The notes beneath the pieces are model-generated. The model saw nothing but the letters and a program-made list of their open reading frames with translations. It was not told the DNA's origin and made no database searches. From Bradyrhizobium sp. CCGB01 (lineage in GTDB: Bacteria; Pseudomonadota; Alphaproteobacteria; Rhizobiales; Xanthobacteraceae), in the NCBI RefSeq assembly GCF_024199795.1, contig NZ_JANADK010000001.1:4836001-4900000 (forward strand): 64,000 nt of DNA. The letters run 5' to 3'. Position 1 is the first letter of the stretch. Every line of letters begins with the position of its first letter. Below are positions 36,030-45,372 of the stretch, piece by piece. The translations under genes were made by a program, and so were the position numbers.

Positions 36030-37079
36030 TGAGCATGAAGAAGAAGATCGGCATTCTTGGCGCGTCCGGCTACACCGGAGCCGACGCGGTGCGCCTGCTG
36101 GCGCGGCATCCGAATGCCGAGATCACGGCGCTCACCGCCAACACCCATGCGGGCAAGGCCATGAGCGAGGTATTTCCGCACTTCTTCATGCTCGACCTGC
36201 CAAAACTCGTGGAGTGGGAAAAGGTCGACTGGACCAAGCTCGACGCGGTGCTCTGCGGGCTGCCGCACGGCACCACGCAGGAGATCATCGCGGCCGTGCT
36301 CAAGGCCAATCCGAAGATCAAGATCCTCGACATGTCCGCGGATTTCCGGCTGCGCAACAAGGACACCTATGCGCAGTGGTACGGCCATGAGCATCGCGCG
36401 CTCGAACTGCAAGGCGAGGCTGTCTATGGGTTGACCGAATTCTACCGGGAGAAGATCACGTCCGCGCGGCTGGTCGCCTGTCCCGGCTGTTATCCGACCG
36501 CGGCGTTGCTGGCGCTGGTTCCGCTGGCGAAGGCCAAGCTGATCGACGTGGATGACATCATCATTGACGCGAAATCGGGCCTGACCGGCGCCGGCCGCGG
36601 GCTGAAGCAGAACACGCTGTTCAGCGAAGCGGGCGAGGGGCTGTCGCCCTATTCGGTCGGCACTCACCGGCACGCGCCTGAAATCGAGCAGGAAATCAGC
36701 CTCGCTGCGGGCTCAGCGGTGACGGTGAATTTCACGCCGCATCTGATTCCGATGGCGCGGGGCGAGTTCTGCACCTCCTACGTCAAGCTCAACGGTGCAA
36801 CGCCCGACGATCTGCGGGCGGCGCTGCAGAATGCGTACGCCAGCGAGCCGTTCGTGCATGTCGCCAAAAAGGGCGTGCTACCGCAGACGCAGAACGTACG
36901 CGGCTCCAATTATGTTCAGATTGGCGTCGTCGCCGACCGCATCAAGGATCGGGGGGATCGTGCTTTCGACGCTCGACAATCTGGTGAAGGGCTCGGCCGG
37001 TCAGGCGATCCAGAACATGAACCTGATGTTCGGATTTCCTGAAACCGCGGGGCTGGAGCAGATCGCGCTGTTTCCATAA
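36029..37079 (+). pseudogene. argC: N-acetyl-gamma-glutamyl-phosphate reductase, type 1, interrupted by a frameshift
   Basis: ArgC reduces N-acetylglutamyl phosphate to the semialdehyde in arginine synthesis. The frame opens with IGILGASGYTGADAVRLLAR (NADP fold), has the catalytic cysteine in VACPGCYPTAALL and the histidine in GTHRHAPEIEQ. After [15 protein letters not shown] the first frame turns to unrelated sequence and stops at 37042. The typical ending [20 protein letters not shown] continues in the +1 frame to a stop at 37077-37079. Removing one G from the six-G run at 36951-36956 joins the two. All catalytic residues lie before the break, but the conserved C-terminal helix region is lost. 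It may be a sequencing error or a true mutation. Confidence 0.85.
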
Positions 37080-37118
37080 GCGCGGCGCCGACACGAACAA
37101 GCTCGAAAGGAGCGTGCC

Positions 37119-38117
37119 ATGAGTCTTTCTGATACCAGTATCGTCAACACCAAACAGGCCCCGACCACCGGCGCGGCCAAGAAGCCCGCCACCGTCTTCG
37201 TCGACGGCGGCTCCGGCACCACCGGGCTCGGCATCAACGAGCGGCTGAAGCTGCAGAACGACGTCGTCGTGAAGACGATTGCCGACGACAAGCGCAAGGA
37301 CCCCGCGGCCAAGAAGGCGCTGATGGAGGAGGTGGATCTCGTCATCCTCTGCCTGCCCGACGATGCCGCCAAGGAAACGGTGGCGCTGATCGACAGCATG
37401 GGCCCATCGGGTCCGAAGGTGCTGGACGCCTCGACCGCCTACCGGGTTGCGCCTGATTGGGCCTATGGTTTTGCGGAGCTGGCTCCGGACCAGGCCGGCA
37501 AGATCAAGGCCGCAAAGAAGGTCTCCAATCCCGGCTGCTATCCGACCGGCGGCATCGCGCTGCTGCGGCCGATCGTCGATGCCGGCCTGTTGCCGCCTGA
37601 CTATCCCATCAGCGTCAATGCGGTGAGTGGCTATTCCGGCGGCGGCAAGTCGATGATCGCAAGCTTCGAAGACGGCAGCGCGCCGTCCTTCGAGCTCTAT
37701 GGCCTTGGCTTCGAGCACAAACATCTGCCGGAGATGCAGCTCTATTCGAACCTGACGCGGCGGCCGATCTTCATCCCGTCGGTCGGCAATTACCGGCAGG
37801 GCATGCTGGTCTCGGTGCCGCTCCAGCTCGACACGCTGCCGGGCAAGCCGAGTGGGGCGGATTTGCAAGCCGCGTTGGCCAAGCGCTACGTGGGCTCGAA
37901 ATATGTTTCGGTGATGCCACTTCAGAACGAAGCGTCAAAGGGCGGCCGGATCGAACCGGAAGCGCTCAACGAGACCAACATGCTCGAGCTCTACGTCTTC
38001 GCCAACGACAAATATCACCAGGCGGTGCTGGTCGCGCGGCTCGACAATCTCGGTAAGGGCGCATCCGGCGCGGCCGTGCAGAACATGCGGCTGATGCTGG
38101 GTTTGCCGGAGGAGTAG
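37119..38117 (+). CDS. argC: N-acetyl-gamma-glutamyl-phosphate reductase, type 2
   Basis: A 332-residue reductase of the second ArgC class, acting at the same arginine-pathway step. It has a nucleotide-binding start [19 protein letters not shown], the catalytic cysteine in [12 protein letters not shown], the histidine in [16 protein letters not shown] and the ending [18 protein letters not shown]. It starts 39 bases after the end of the interrupted type 1 gene with a GAAAGGAG site. Being intact, it could supply the activity if the first copy is truly broken. Confidence 0.93.
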   Translation: MSLSDTSIVNTKQAPTTGAAKKPATVFVDGGSGTTGLGINERLKLQNDVVVKTIADDKRKDPAAKKALMEEVDLVILCLPDDAAKETVALIDSMGPSGPKVLDASTAYRVAPDWAYGFAELAPDQAGKIKAAKKVSNPGCYPTGGIALLRPIVDAGLLPPDYPISVNAVSGYSGGGKSMIASFEDGSAPSFELYGLGFEHKHLPEMQLYSNLTRRPIFIPSVGNYRQGMLVSVPLQLDTLPGKPSGADLQAALAKRYVGSKYVSVMPLQNEASKGGRIEPEALNETNMLELYVFANDKYHQAVLVARLDNLGKGASGAAVQNMRLMLGLPEE

Positions 38118-38130
38118 GGAACGTCGGTGC

Positions 38131-38177
38131 CCCGGACGCAGCGCAGCGGTTCATTGGCGGTGCGCTGCGAAGCCGGG
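38131..38177. repeat. Imperfect intergenic hairpin repeat
   Basis: CCCGGACGCAGCGCA (38131-38145) and TGCGCTGCGAAGCCGGG (38161-38177) can pair with an internal mismatch around a 15-base loop. It may act as the terminator of the argC cluster. It resembles other dispersed bradyrhizobial palindromes. Confidence 0.5.
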
Positions 38178-38209
38178 ACACGGCAGAAGAGTGCCGATGC
38201 GAGTCCGCC

Positions 38210-38797
38210 ATGGATGAGACCACGCTGAAATTCTACCGGCAGAACGCCGAAGCCTATGCCGGCTGGGCCAAGGCGCCCTCGACGCGGCTGCGCGGCTTCC
38301 TCGCCCTGCTGCCATCAGGCGGCGCGATCCTCGAACTCGGCTGTGGTGCCGGCAATCATTCGGCGGTGATGCTGGCCGAAGGGTTTTCGGTGCATGCGAC
38401 CGACGGCTCGCCCGAAATGGCCGAGATCGCGTCGCGACGGCTCGGCCATCCCGTCGAGGCGATGCGGTTCGACGAGCTTGATGCGCACGAGGCCTATGAC
38501 GGCGTCTGGGCAAGCGCCTGCCTGCTGCACGTGCCGCGCGGCGAGCTCGCCGGCATCCTCGCGCGGATTCATCGCGCGCTCAGGACGTCAGGCGTGTTCT
38601 ACGCCAGTTACAAGATGGGCGAGGACGACGGCCGGGACAGTCTCGGCCGTTATTACAATTATGCGTCGCCCGAGTGGCTCGAAACGACCTACGCCAGCGC
38701 GGGTCCCTGGATCACGCTGACGTCGGATACCAACGTGATCCAGAGCTTTGACGCGACCCCGGCGAACATGCTGCATCTCGTCGTGCGCAAGGCCTGA
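38210..38797 (+). CDS. Class I SAM-dependent methyltransferase
   Basis: A 195-residue methyltransferase. SAM-binding motif I is ILELGCGAGNHSAVML (residues 43-58), the acidic residue after strand 2 lies in ATDGSPEMAEIA, and motif IV-like VWASACLLHVPRGEL is present. The substrate is unknown. It follows the argC cluster on the same strand after a hairpin repeat, so it may have its own promoter. Confidence 0.9.
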   Translation: MDETTLKFYRQNAEAYAGWAKAPSTRLRGFLALLPSGGAILELGCGAGNHSAVMLAEGFSVHATDGSPEMAEIASRRLGHPVEAMRFDELDAHEAYDGVWASACLLHVPRGELAGILARIHRALRTSGVFYASYKMGEDDGRDSLGRYYNYASPEWLETTYASAGPWITLTSDTNVIQSFDATPANMLHLVVRKA

Positions 38798-38823
38798 TCT
38801 CCAGCCACCTTGACCACGACCCG

Positions 38824-39690
38824 CTATGCGGCGACCCATTCCAACAGCGCGTTTTGCGCGTGGAGCAGGTAGGCCTTCGCCACCGTGCTGCTGCAGGCGC
38901 GATGCGACATCGCATCGGCGCTGACCTCCTGACCTCTGGTCACGGGCGGGCAGGGCAGGAAAATGACGTCGGGGCGGCATCTGTCGAGGAGCGATGCCGA
39001 TAGCTGGTAGTCAAGGAGTTGATCCGCGCGTGCGCCATCAGGCCAGCAATCCGTGATGATCACATCCGCATCGAACAGGGCATCCAGGCTGGTGCTCGCC
39101 GTGAAGTTCGGGCTCGCGATGTCCTTGAGATGCCAGTCCTCCGGATAGATCTGCGTTACCTGGAGCGGCAGCGAGATCGAGGCTTCGACCCATGACCTCA
39201 GGATGTTCGCGGCAGGCGACACCCCGACGACTTTCAGGCCGTCGAGCCCGGCTCTCTTGCTCGCGACATAAGCGAGATCGCCGAGCGTTTCGCAAGGGTG
39301 GTTCGATCGCGTCCTGGCATTGACGACGGGAGCCCTGGCGTTCGATGCAAGCTCGCGCAGGGTCGACAAGTCCCGGGTGCGGACGACCAGGATGTCGAAC
39401 CAGTTGTCGAGATATCCGGCCAGATCAGCCGTCGTTTCGTGGATATTGAACCTGATCGGAGGTTGAACACAGATGCCTCCCATGGCCCTCACGCCGAGAT
39501 CGAAGGCCGTCGTATTCCGCCATCCGCCGTCATCGGCGATGAGCGCCACACGCCTGCCGGTCAGGCTCTGGGGCATGGCGCGGCTATTCCACGCAGCCGC
39601 GAGCACCTGCGCGCGGTCAACGATGGACTGGATCGTGTCCGCGTTGAGGTCGTGAAACTGGACGAAGTCCCGGCTGGATTCGCTACGCAT
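38824..39690 (-). CDS. Aspartate/ornithine carbamoyltransferase family protein, atypical
   Basis: A 288-residue protein with the fold of carbamoyltransferases. The HPCE motif (SNHPCETLGDLAYV, residues 131-134) and a CLP-like block (FLPCPPVTRGQEVSADAM) match ornithine/acetylornithine transcarbamylases. The carbamoyl-phosphate loop, normally STRT, reads DGGWRNTTAF (residues 54-63), so the classical phosphate-binding serine and arginine are not in place. It is shorter than OTC (about 305-340). It could be a pathway variant or a non-canonical enzyme. The start at 39690 was taken where homology begins. It lies 23 bases downstream of the MAPEG gene on the same strand. Confidence 0.75.
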   Translation of the reverse strand: MRSESSRDFVQFHDLNADTIQSIVDRAQVLAAAWNSRAMPQSLTGRRVALIADDGGWRNTTAFDLGVRAMGGICVQPPIRFNIHETTADLAGYLDNWFDILVVRTRDLSTLRELASNARAPVVNARTRSNHPCETLGDLAYVASKRAGLDGLKVVGVSPAANILRSWVEASISLPLQVTQIYPEDWHLKDIASPNFTASTSLDALFDADVIITDCWPDGARADQLLDYQLSASLLDRCRPDVIFLPCPPVTRGQEVSADAMSHRACSSTVAKAYLLHAQNALLEWVAA

Positions 39691-39713
39691 TGCCGAGCGT
39701 TGCGCGCGCGTGC

Positions 39714-40112
39714 TCAGAACACCTTGAAGATCGCCAGCGCCAGCACGGCCTGCGCGAGGAAGCCGACGGTGAAGGCCAGCGTGCGGAAAACCGGGATCCC
39801 GAGGGCGTAGACGATCAGGTGCGCGACACGCGACCAGAAATAGACGGTGCAGGCGAGCACGGTCCATTTGGAGGAATAGTCGATCGCGTTCAGGATCAGC
39901 ACCAGTGGCGCGAACAGCACGAGGTTCTCGACCGCGTTGTCATGCGCGAACATCAGGCGGTTCGCCCATTCGGCTTGCGGCTTGTCGGCGCGCGAGGGAT
40001 TGGCCAACGCGCCGCTGAGACCGCGAACCTGGCAGCGGTTGATGGTGTAGGGGATCCAGAGAATTCCGGTCAGGATCACCGTCAAGGTCAGCCAGAACAA
40101 TTCACGCGTCAT
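39714..40112 (-). CDS. MAPEG family membrane protein
   Basis: A 132-residue, four-helix inner-membrane protein of the MAPEG family (eukaryotic members include microsomal GST and leukotriene C4 synthase). The block ANRLMFAHDNAVENLVLFAPLVL with its HxNxxEN-like core is typical, and YFWSRVAHLIVYALGIPVFRTL matches the fourth conserved region. Bacterial substrates are mostly unknown. It is probably co-transcribed with the carbamoyltransferase-like gene. Confidence 0.88.
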   Translation of the reverse strand: MTRELFWLTLTVILTGILWIPYTINRCQVRGLSGALANPSRADKPQAEWANRLMFAHDNAVENLVLFAPLVLILNAIDYSSKWTVLACTVYFWSRVAHLIVYALGIPVFRTLAFTVGFLAQAVLALAIFKVF

Positions 40113-40174
40113 AACCCGGTCCCCTCTGTCGTCGCTGCGTTGAAAGCGAGCTTATACAAGCGTCGCAGATTCCG

Positions 40175-41983
40175 CTATGCGCGAACCCTGACATAGCTGC
40201 CGGGGGCGTCCTCGAGGGGCGGCAGGGCTTCGCTTCCGACCGCGCGCGCCGGGACTTCCTCGGGATCGAGCCCGCCCAGCCATTCGCGCCAGTCCGGCCA
40301 CCACGAGCCCTTGTGCTCCACCGCGCCCTTCATCCACTCGGCGACGTTGACGTCCTTGACGTTGTCGTTGGTCCAGTACTGGTATTTGTTCGAGGCGGGC
40401 GGATTGACGACGCCGGCGATGTGGCCCGAGCCTGACAGCACGTATTTCACCGGGCCGCCGAAGAACTGCGAGCCGTAGAGCACCGATTCCGCCGGCGCGA
40501 TGTGGTCCTCGCGGGTGGCGAGGTTGTAGACGGGCACCTTGACCTTGGATAGGTCGAGCAGGGTGTTGTCGAGCACCATCGTGCCGGTGGAGAGCCGGTT
40601 CTCCAGGTAGCAGTTGCGCAAATAATAGGAATGGTTCGACGCGGTCATGCGCGTCGCGTCCGAATTCCAGTGCAAGAGGTCGAACGCGCTCGGCTGCTGG
40701 CCCTTCAGATAGTTGCTGACGACGTAGGACCAGATCAGATCGTTGGAGCGCAGCATGTTGAAGGCCATCGCCATCTTGGAGCCTTCGAGCACGCCCGCGG
40801 CCTTCATGTCCTGCTCGAGGGCCGCGATCTGCTCCTCGTCCACGAACACCAGCAGATCGCCGGCGTGGGTGAAGTCGACCTGTGCCGCGAAGAACGTCGC
40901 CGACGAGACGCGCTGGCGGCGCTTCTCGGCGAGCCAGGCCAGCGTGGTGGCGAGCATCGTGCCGCCGACGCAATAGCCGGCGGTGTGCACCTTCATCTCG
41001 CCGGTGACCTTCTCGATCACGTCCATCGCCGTGAGCGGGCCTTCCTTCATGTAGTCTTCCCAGCTCTTGTTGCCGAGCCGCTTGTCGGGATTGACCCATG
41101 AGATCACGAACACGGTGATGCCCTGGTCGACGCACCACTTGACGTAGGATTTCTCCGGCTTGAGATCGAGGATGTAGAACTTGTTGATCCAGGGCGGCAC
41201 GATCAGGAGCGGCGTGCGCAGCACGTTCTCCGTGGTCGGCGAATACTGGATCAGCTGCATCATCTCGTTCTGGTAGATCACCTTGCCCGGCGTCGTCGCC
41301 ATGTTGACGCCGACGACGAGATTGTCCGGATTGGACTGGCGGATCTTCAGCATGCCTTTGCCGGCGGCGATGTCCTCGGCCAGCATCTTCAGTCCGCGCG
41401 CGAGATTTTCACCGCTGCTTGCCACCGTCTCGCGCAGCACTTCCGGATTGGTCAGGACGAAGTTCGACGGCGAGATCGCGTTGGTGACCTGCTGGACGTA
41501 GAACTCCGCCTTGCGGCGGGTCTGCGGGTCGAGCCCGTCGGCGTCGCGCACCAGCTCCTGCGCCCATTTGGTCGTGAGCAGATAGAGCTGCATCATGAAA
41601 TCGAAGAACTGGTTCGACTTCCATTCCGGATCGGCAAAGCGCTTGTCGCGCGGCGAGGGCGCGATCGCGGGCGCGGCGTCCTGGCCGGCCATGCGGCGCG
41701 CAGCCGAGCCCCAGAGGTCCAGATAATCCTTGGCGAGCTTGGTCTGCAGATCGGACGAGCGGGACGTATCCGACAGCCAGTATTCGGCGACCGACGTGAA
41801 GGTCTTGACCACTTCCGTAAGCTCGGCCGGTGGGCGATCCTGCACCTCGCCGCTCTCGCGCGGCTTCAGGTACGCGGCGAGCGCCTTGCCGCCGCTCTCC
41901 ATCGCCCGCGCGACATTCATCGCGAAGGCTTCCGCATCGAAGTTCGTCTCGGGTTTGGGCGTGTCGGTCGTGGCGGTACTCAT
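40175..41983 (-). CDS. phaC: Class I polyhydroxyalkanoate synthase
   Basis: A 602-residue enzyme that polymerises (R)-3-hydroxyacyl-CoA into PHA granules in the cytoplasm. The N-terminal domain (about 1-220) has the class I layout (PEWKSNQFFDFMMQLYLLT). The catalytic domain has an alpha/beta hydrolase fold with the lipase-like box GYCVGG (Cys-338). The catalytic aspartate is in NLATREDHIAP and the histidine in SGSGHIAGVVNPP. Class I enzymes need no PhaE/PhaR subunit. It is on the minus strand with a 250-base gap before the divergent lipoprotein gene, and no phaAB or phasin gene is near. Confidence 0.97.
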   Translation of the reverse strand: MSTATTDTPKPETNFDAEAFAMNVARAMESGGKALAAYLKPRESGEVQDRPPAELTEVVKTFTSVAEYWLSDTSRSSDLQTKLAKDYLDLWGSAARRMAGQDAAPAIAPSPRDKRFADPEWKSNQFFDFMMQLYLLTTKWAQELVRDADGLDPQTRRKAEFYVQQVTNAISPSNFVLTNPEVLRETVASSGENLARGLKMLAEDIAAGKGMLKIRQSNPDNLVVGVNMATTPGKVIYQNEMMQLIQYSPTTENVLRTPLLIVPPWINKFYILDLKPEKSYVKWCVDQGITVFVISWVNPDKRLGNKSWEDYMKEGPLTAMDVIEKVTGEMKVHTAGYCVGGTMLATTLAWLAEKRRQRVSSATFFAAQVDFTHAGDLLVFVDEEQIAALEQDMKAAGVLEGSKMAMAFNMLRSNDLIWSYVVSNYLKGQQPSAFDLLHWNSDATRMTASNHSYYLRNCYLENRLSTGTMVLDNTLLDLSKVKVPVYNLATREDHIAPAESVLYGSQFFGGPVKYVLSGSGHIAGVVNPPASNKYQYWTNDNVKDVNVAEWMKGAVEHKGSWWPDWREWLGGLDPEEVPARAVGSEALPPLEDAPGSYVRVRA

Positions 41984-42235
41984 GAGCAGAACAGTAACGA
42001 TTCATTCCGTATTCGTCACCGCGAAGCTCGCATGTTTGGCGTTAAACAAGCTCCAACATGTGCTGCACTGCGACAAAGTTTCTTGGTTTTGTCACAATCG
42101 AGGTGCACCTCTCCGGTCGTGGGCCTTGGATGTTTTCTCGCTCGTACCATTTGTGGGCAGCAATGGTTTGAGCTTGGGCAGGTTGTCGGGTTAGTCTCCG
42201 GCAGCTTGCTTTGGGACGAGTAGGGGATTTCCCAA
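41984..42235. other. Divergent promoter region between phaC and a lipoprotein gene
   Basis: About 250 bases, AT-richer than the flanking genes. TGC-containing repeats are present at 42051-42075 (TGTGCTGCACTGCGACAAAG), reminiscent of TGC-rich sites bound by PhaR-type regulators, but this is not secure. No ORF was recognised. Confidence 0.4.
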
Positions 42236-42511
42236 GTGTTGGCGTTCAGGGACCTGCAAAAGTCGCTGCCGATCTGCGGCGCGCTGCTGATGGCGGCGCT
42301 TGCCCTCGGCGGCTGCTCGAGCCAGCTCGCAGATATGACACCCGCCGATGCACAAGCGCATCCCAGGGAGCCTGGGACCTACCTGCCGGTGCACGACCTC
42401 CCGCCGGATCGCGATCAGGCGGTCATCCCGCCGGACCAGCGTGCCAAGATCGAGGCGGAGCTCGCCGCCGCACGCGACCGTCAGGCCGTCGCCGCCAAGG
42501 ACGCGAAATAG
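42236..42511 (+). CDS. Small lipoprotein
   Basis: A 91-residue protein starting at a GTG after an AGGGG site. The N-terminal hydrophobic segment ends in a lipobox (LALGGCSS, Cys at residue 27), so it should be lipidated and anchored. The rest is polar and ends in a helical Ala/Asp/Lys-rich tail (RAKIEAELAAARDRQAV). The family was not recognised, though similar short lipoproteins are frequent in Bradyrhizobium. Confidence 0.75.
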   Translation: MLAFRDLQKSLPICGALLMAALALGGCSSQLADMTPADAQAHPREPGTYLPVHDLPPDRDQAVIPPDQRAKIEAELAAARDRQAVAAKDAK

Positions 42512-42726
42512 CGCGGTGCAAGGTAATCGCTGGCGCCCCCGCCACTCCGTGCTAAAAAGACCTCAGTTCAGCCGAGAGTCAGGGCGAAGGTGTTCAGCCC
42601 CTGTCGCTGAAAGTCGCTCCAAGTAGTTGATTTTGAGTGATTTTCGCGCAAGGGGCGGTCTCCTTTGAAATAGGCGTCATCGCCTTTCGATTCTGTCCTG
42701 ACCGGTTGCCCGGAGCCCAGAGAGCC

Positions 42727-43947
42727 ATGGAAGATTTTTACCGCATCCGCCGCCTTCCGCCTTACGTGTTCGAGCAGGTCAACCGGGCCAAGGCGGCCGC
42801 GCGGAATGCCGGTGCCGACATCATCGACCTCGGCATGGGCAATCCGGACCTGCCGGCGCCGGCCCATGTGCTGGAGAAGCTGAAGGAGACGCTGGGCAAG
42901 CCGCGCACCGACCGCTACTCGGCCTCCCGCGGCATCCCCGGGCTGCGCCGGGCTCAGGCCGCCTATTACGCCCGCCGCTTCGGCGTGAAGCTCAACCCCG
43001 ACACCCAGGTCGTGGCCACGCTCGGCTCGAAGGAGGGGTTTGCCAATGTGGCGCAGGCGATCACCGCGCCCGGCGACGTCATCCTCTGCCCGAACCCGAG
43101 CTACCCGATTCACGCCTTCGGCTTCCTGATGGCGGGCGGTGTGATCCGCTCGGTGCCCTCGGAGCCGACGCCGCAATTCTTCGAGGCGGTGGAGCGGGCG
43201 ATCGTGCATTCGATCCCCAAGCCGCTCGCGCTCGTGGTCTGCTACCCCTCGAACCCGACCGCCTATGTCGCGAGCCTCGACTTCTACAAGGACCTCGTCG
43301 CGTTCGCGAAGAAGCACGAGATCCTGATCCTGTCCGATCTCGCCTATGCCGAGGTCTATTTCGACGAGAACAACCCGCCGCCCTCGGTGCTCCAGGTGCC
43401 CGGCGCGATCGACGTCACCGTCGAGTTCACCTCGATGTCGAAGACCTATTCGATGGCCGGCTGGCGCATGGGCTTTGCGGTCGGCAATGACCGCGTGATC
43501 GCGGCGCTCGCCCGCGTCAAATCCTACCTCGACTACGGCGCCTTCACGCCGGTGCAGGTCGCCGCGACCGCCGCGCTGAACGGCCCCGACGATTGCATCA
43601 AGGAAATGCGCGACACCTACCGCAAGCGCCGCGACGCGCTGGTGGAATCATTCGGCCGCGCCGGCTGGGAGATCCCGCCGCCGGAAGCCTCGATGTTCGC
43701 CTGGGTGCCGCTGCCGGAGGCCTTCCGCAGCGTCGGCAGCATGCAGTTCGCAACCCTGATGGTGGAGAAATCCGGCGTCGCGGTCTCGCCCGGCGTCGGC
43801 TTCGGCGAGCATGGTGAAGGATATGTCCGCATCGCCATGGTGGAAAACGAGCAACGGATCAGGCAGGCCGCGCGCGGCGTGCGCCGCTTCCTTGAAAGCG
43901 GCATCGAAACGTTGCACAACGTCGTTCCGCTCGCCAATCGGCGCTAA
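42727..43947 (+). CDS. Pyridoxal phosphate-dependent aminotransferase (AlaC/AspC-like)
   Basis: A 406-residue class I/II aminotransferase. It has the family lead IDLGMGNPDLPAP, then YSASRGIPGLRRA, CYPSNPTAYVA, the aspartate block LSDLAYAEVYFDE, the PLP lysine in SMSKTYSMAGWRMGF (about residue 240) and the C-terminal arginine in GEGYVRIAMVENE. Its closest resemblance is to the AlaC/LL-diaminopimelate-like group, so an alanine or aspartate-family amino donor is likely. It lies 28 bases before homoserine dehydrogenase on the same strand, placing it in an aspartate-family amino acid context. The start at 42727 was preferred to an upstream ATG. Confidence 0.92.
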   Translation: MEDFYRIRRLPPYVFEQVNRAKAAARNAGADIIDLGMGNPDLPAPAHVLEKLKETLGKPRTDRYSASRGIPGLRRAQAAYYARRFGVKLNPDTQVVATLGSKEGFANVAQAITAPGDVILCPNPSYPIHAFGFLMAGGVIRSVPSEPTPQFFEAVERAIVHSIPKPLALVVCYPSNPTAYVASLDFYKDLVAFAKKHEILILSDLAYAEVYFDENNPPPSVLQVPGAIDVTVEFTSMSKTYSMAGWRMGFAVGNDRVIAALARVKSYLDYGAFTPVQVAATAALNGPDDCIKEMRDTYRKRRDALVESFGRAGWEIPPPEASMFAWVPLPEAFRSVGSMQFATLMVEKSGVAVSPGVGFGEHGEGYVRIAMVENEQRIRQAARGVRRFLESGIETLHNVVPLANRR

Positions 43948-43975
43948 TTCTCTTCTGCAGGTTTTCTAAAGCATC

Positions 43976-45292
43976 ATGGTTGCACCCCTGAAAGTGGGCA
44001 TAGCGGGGCTCGGCACCGTGGGCGCCGAAGTTGTCCGTTTGATCGAGACCCAGGCCCGCGTGCTCTCGGGCCGCAGTGGCCGCGGCATTCGCGTCGTCGC
44101 CGTCACCGCGCGCTCGAAGGCGAAGAAGCGTGGCGTCGATCTGCGCGGCGTCGAATGGGCCAAGGATCCGATGGCACTGGCCACGCATCCCGACATCGAC
44201 TGCTTCGTCGAACTGATGGGCGGCGCCGGCGATCCCGCGCTCTCCGCCGTCGAGGCCGCGCTGAATACAGGCAAGTCGGTCGTCACCGCCAACAAGGCGC
44301 TGCTCGCCAAGCACGGCCTGAAGCTTGCCAAGGCCGCTGAAAAGCACGGCGGCGCGCTGAATTTCGAGGCAGCCGTCGGTGCCGCGATCCCCGTCATCAA
44401 AACGTTACGCGAGGGTCTTGCCGGAACCGGCATCAACCGCGTCTACGGCATCCTCAACGGCACCTGCAATTACATCCTGACCCGGATGGAGCAGGAAGGC
44501 CTGTCCTTCGCCGAATGCCTCAAGGATGCGCAGCGGCTCGGCTATGCCGAGGCCAACCCGTCCTTCGACGTCGATGGCCACGACACCGCGCAGAAGCTGG
44601 CGATCCTCGCCAGCCTCGCCTTCGGCACGAAAGTTGCTCAAAGCGCGGTGTATGTCGAAGGCATCTCATCCATCGCGCCGGAAGATCTCCGCGCAGCCGA
44701 CGATCTCGGTTACCGGCTCAAGCTGCTCGGTGTTGCGGTTCGCACCGCCAAGGGCATCGAGCAGCGCGTGCATCCGACCATGGTGCCGAAATCCTCCTCG
44801 ATTGCGCAGGTGATGGGTGTCACCAATGCGGTCACGATCGACGGCGAGGGCATTCCGGCGATCACGCTGGTCGGGCCCGGCGCCGGCGGTGCTGCGACCG
44901 CGTCCGCCGTCGTCGCCGACATCGCCGACGTTGCGCGCGGCATCCGCGCCAATCCGTTCGGCCGGCCGATCTCGCATCTGCGCGACACCAAGAAGGCACC
45001 GATGGAACGGCACGAGGGCGGCTACTACATCCGCCTCTTGGCGCGCGATTTCCCGGGCACCGCGGCGGCGATCGCCACCCGGCTCGCGGAGCAGAAGATT
45101 TCGATCGAATCGATCGTGCAGCGCCATCCGAATGGCGGCGCGGCGCCGACCGATGGCAAGGCGGTGCCCGTGCCCGTCATCCTGATCACATACGCGACCC
45201 ATGAGGACGCCGTGCGCCGCGCGCTCGCCGCCGTACAGAAGGACAAGGTGATCAGCGGACGGCCGCAGGTCATCAGAATTGAGAAGAACTGA
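43976..45292 (+). CDS. hom: Homoserine dehydrogenase
   Basis: A 438-residue NAD(P)-dependent enzyme converting aspartate semialdehyde to homoserine, towards threonine, methionine and isoleucine. The Rossmann motif is AGLGTVGAEVVRLIE, and other blocks are SVVTANKALLAKHG, NGTCNYILTRM and FDVDGHDTAQKLAIL (active site). A C-terminal ACT domain (about 350-430, GGYYIRLLARDFPGTAAAIAT) suggests threonine feedback. It is the monofunctional form, without an aspartokinase domain. It is followed 80 bases later by glpX. Confidence 0.97.
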   Translation: MVAPLKVGIAGLGTVGAEVVRLIETQARVLSGRSGRGIRVVAVTARSKAKKRGVDLRGVEWAKDPMALATHPDIDCFVELMGGAGDPALSAVEAALNTGKSVVTANKALLAKHGLKLAKAAEKHGGALNFEAAVGAAIPVIKTLREGLAGTGINRVYGILNGTCNYILTRMEQEGLSFAECLKDAQRLGYAEANPSFDVDGHDTAQKLAILASLAFGTKVAQSAVYVEGISSIAPEDLRAADDLGYRLKLLGVAVRTAKGIEQRVHPTMVPKSSSIAQVMGVTNAVTIDGEGIPAITLVGPGAGGAATASAVVADIADVARGIRANPFGRPISHLRDTKKAPMERHEGGYYIRLLARDFPGTAAAIATRLAEQKISIESIVQRHPNGGAAPTDGKAVPVPVILITYATHEDAVRRALAAVQKDKVISGRPQVIRIEKN

Positions 45293-45372
45293 CACGGTTC
45301 GAACGAACTGTGGGTGTTACGAGTTGATGTGGGCGGAGATTTCCGTCCCAAACGTTTCGAAGGAGTTAGCCG

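Noticed and set aside
36795..37079. Separate small gene encoding an ArgC-like C-terminus
   Set aside because: It is the continuation of the interrupted argC in the shifted frame and has no start site of its own.
42051..42080. PhaR-type sites in the phaC upstream region
   Set aside because: TGC repeats are present but too short and loosely defined to call a binding site.
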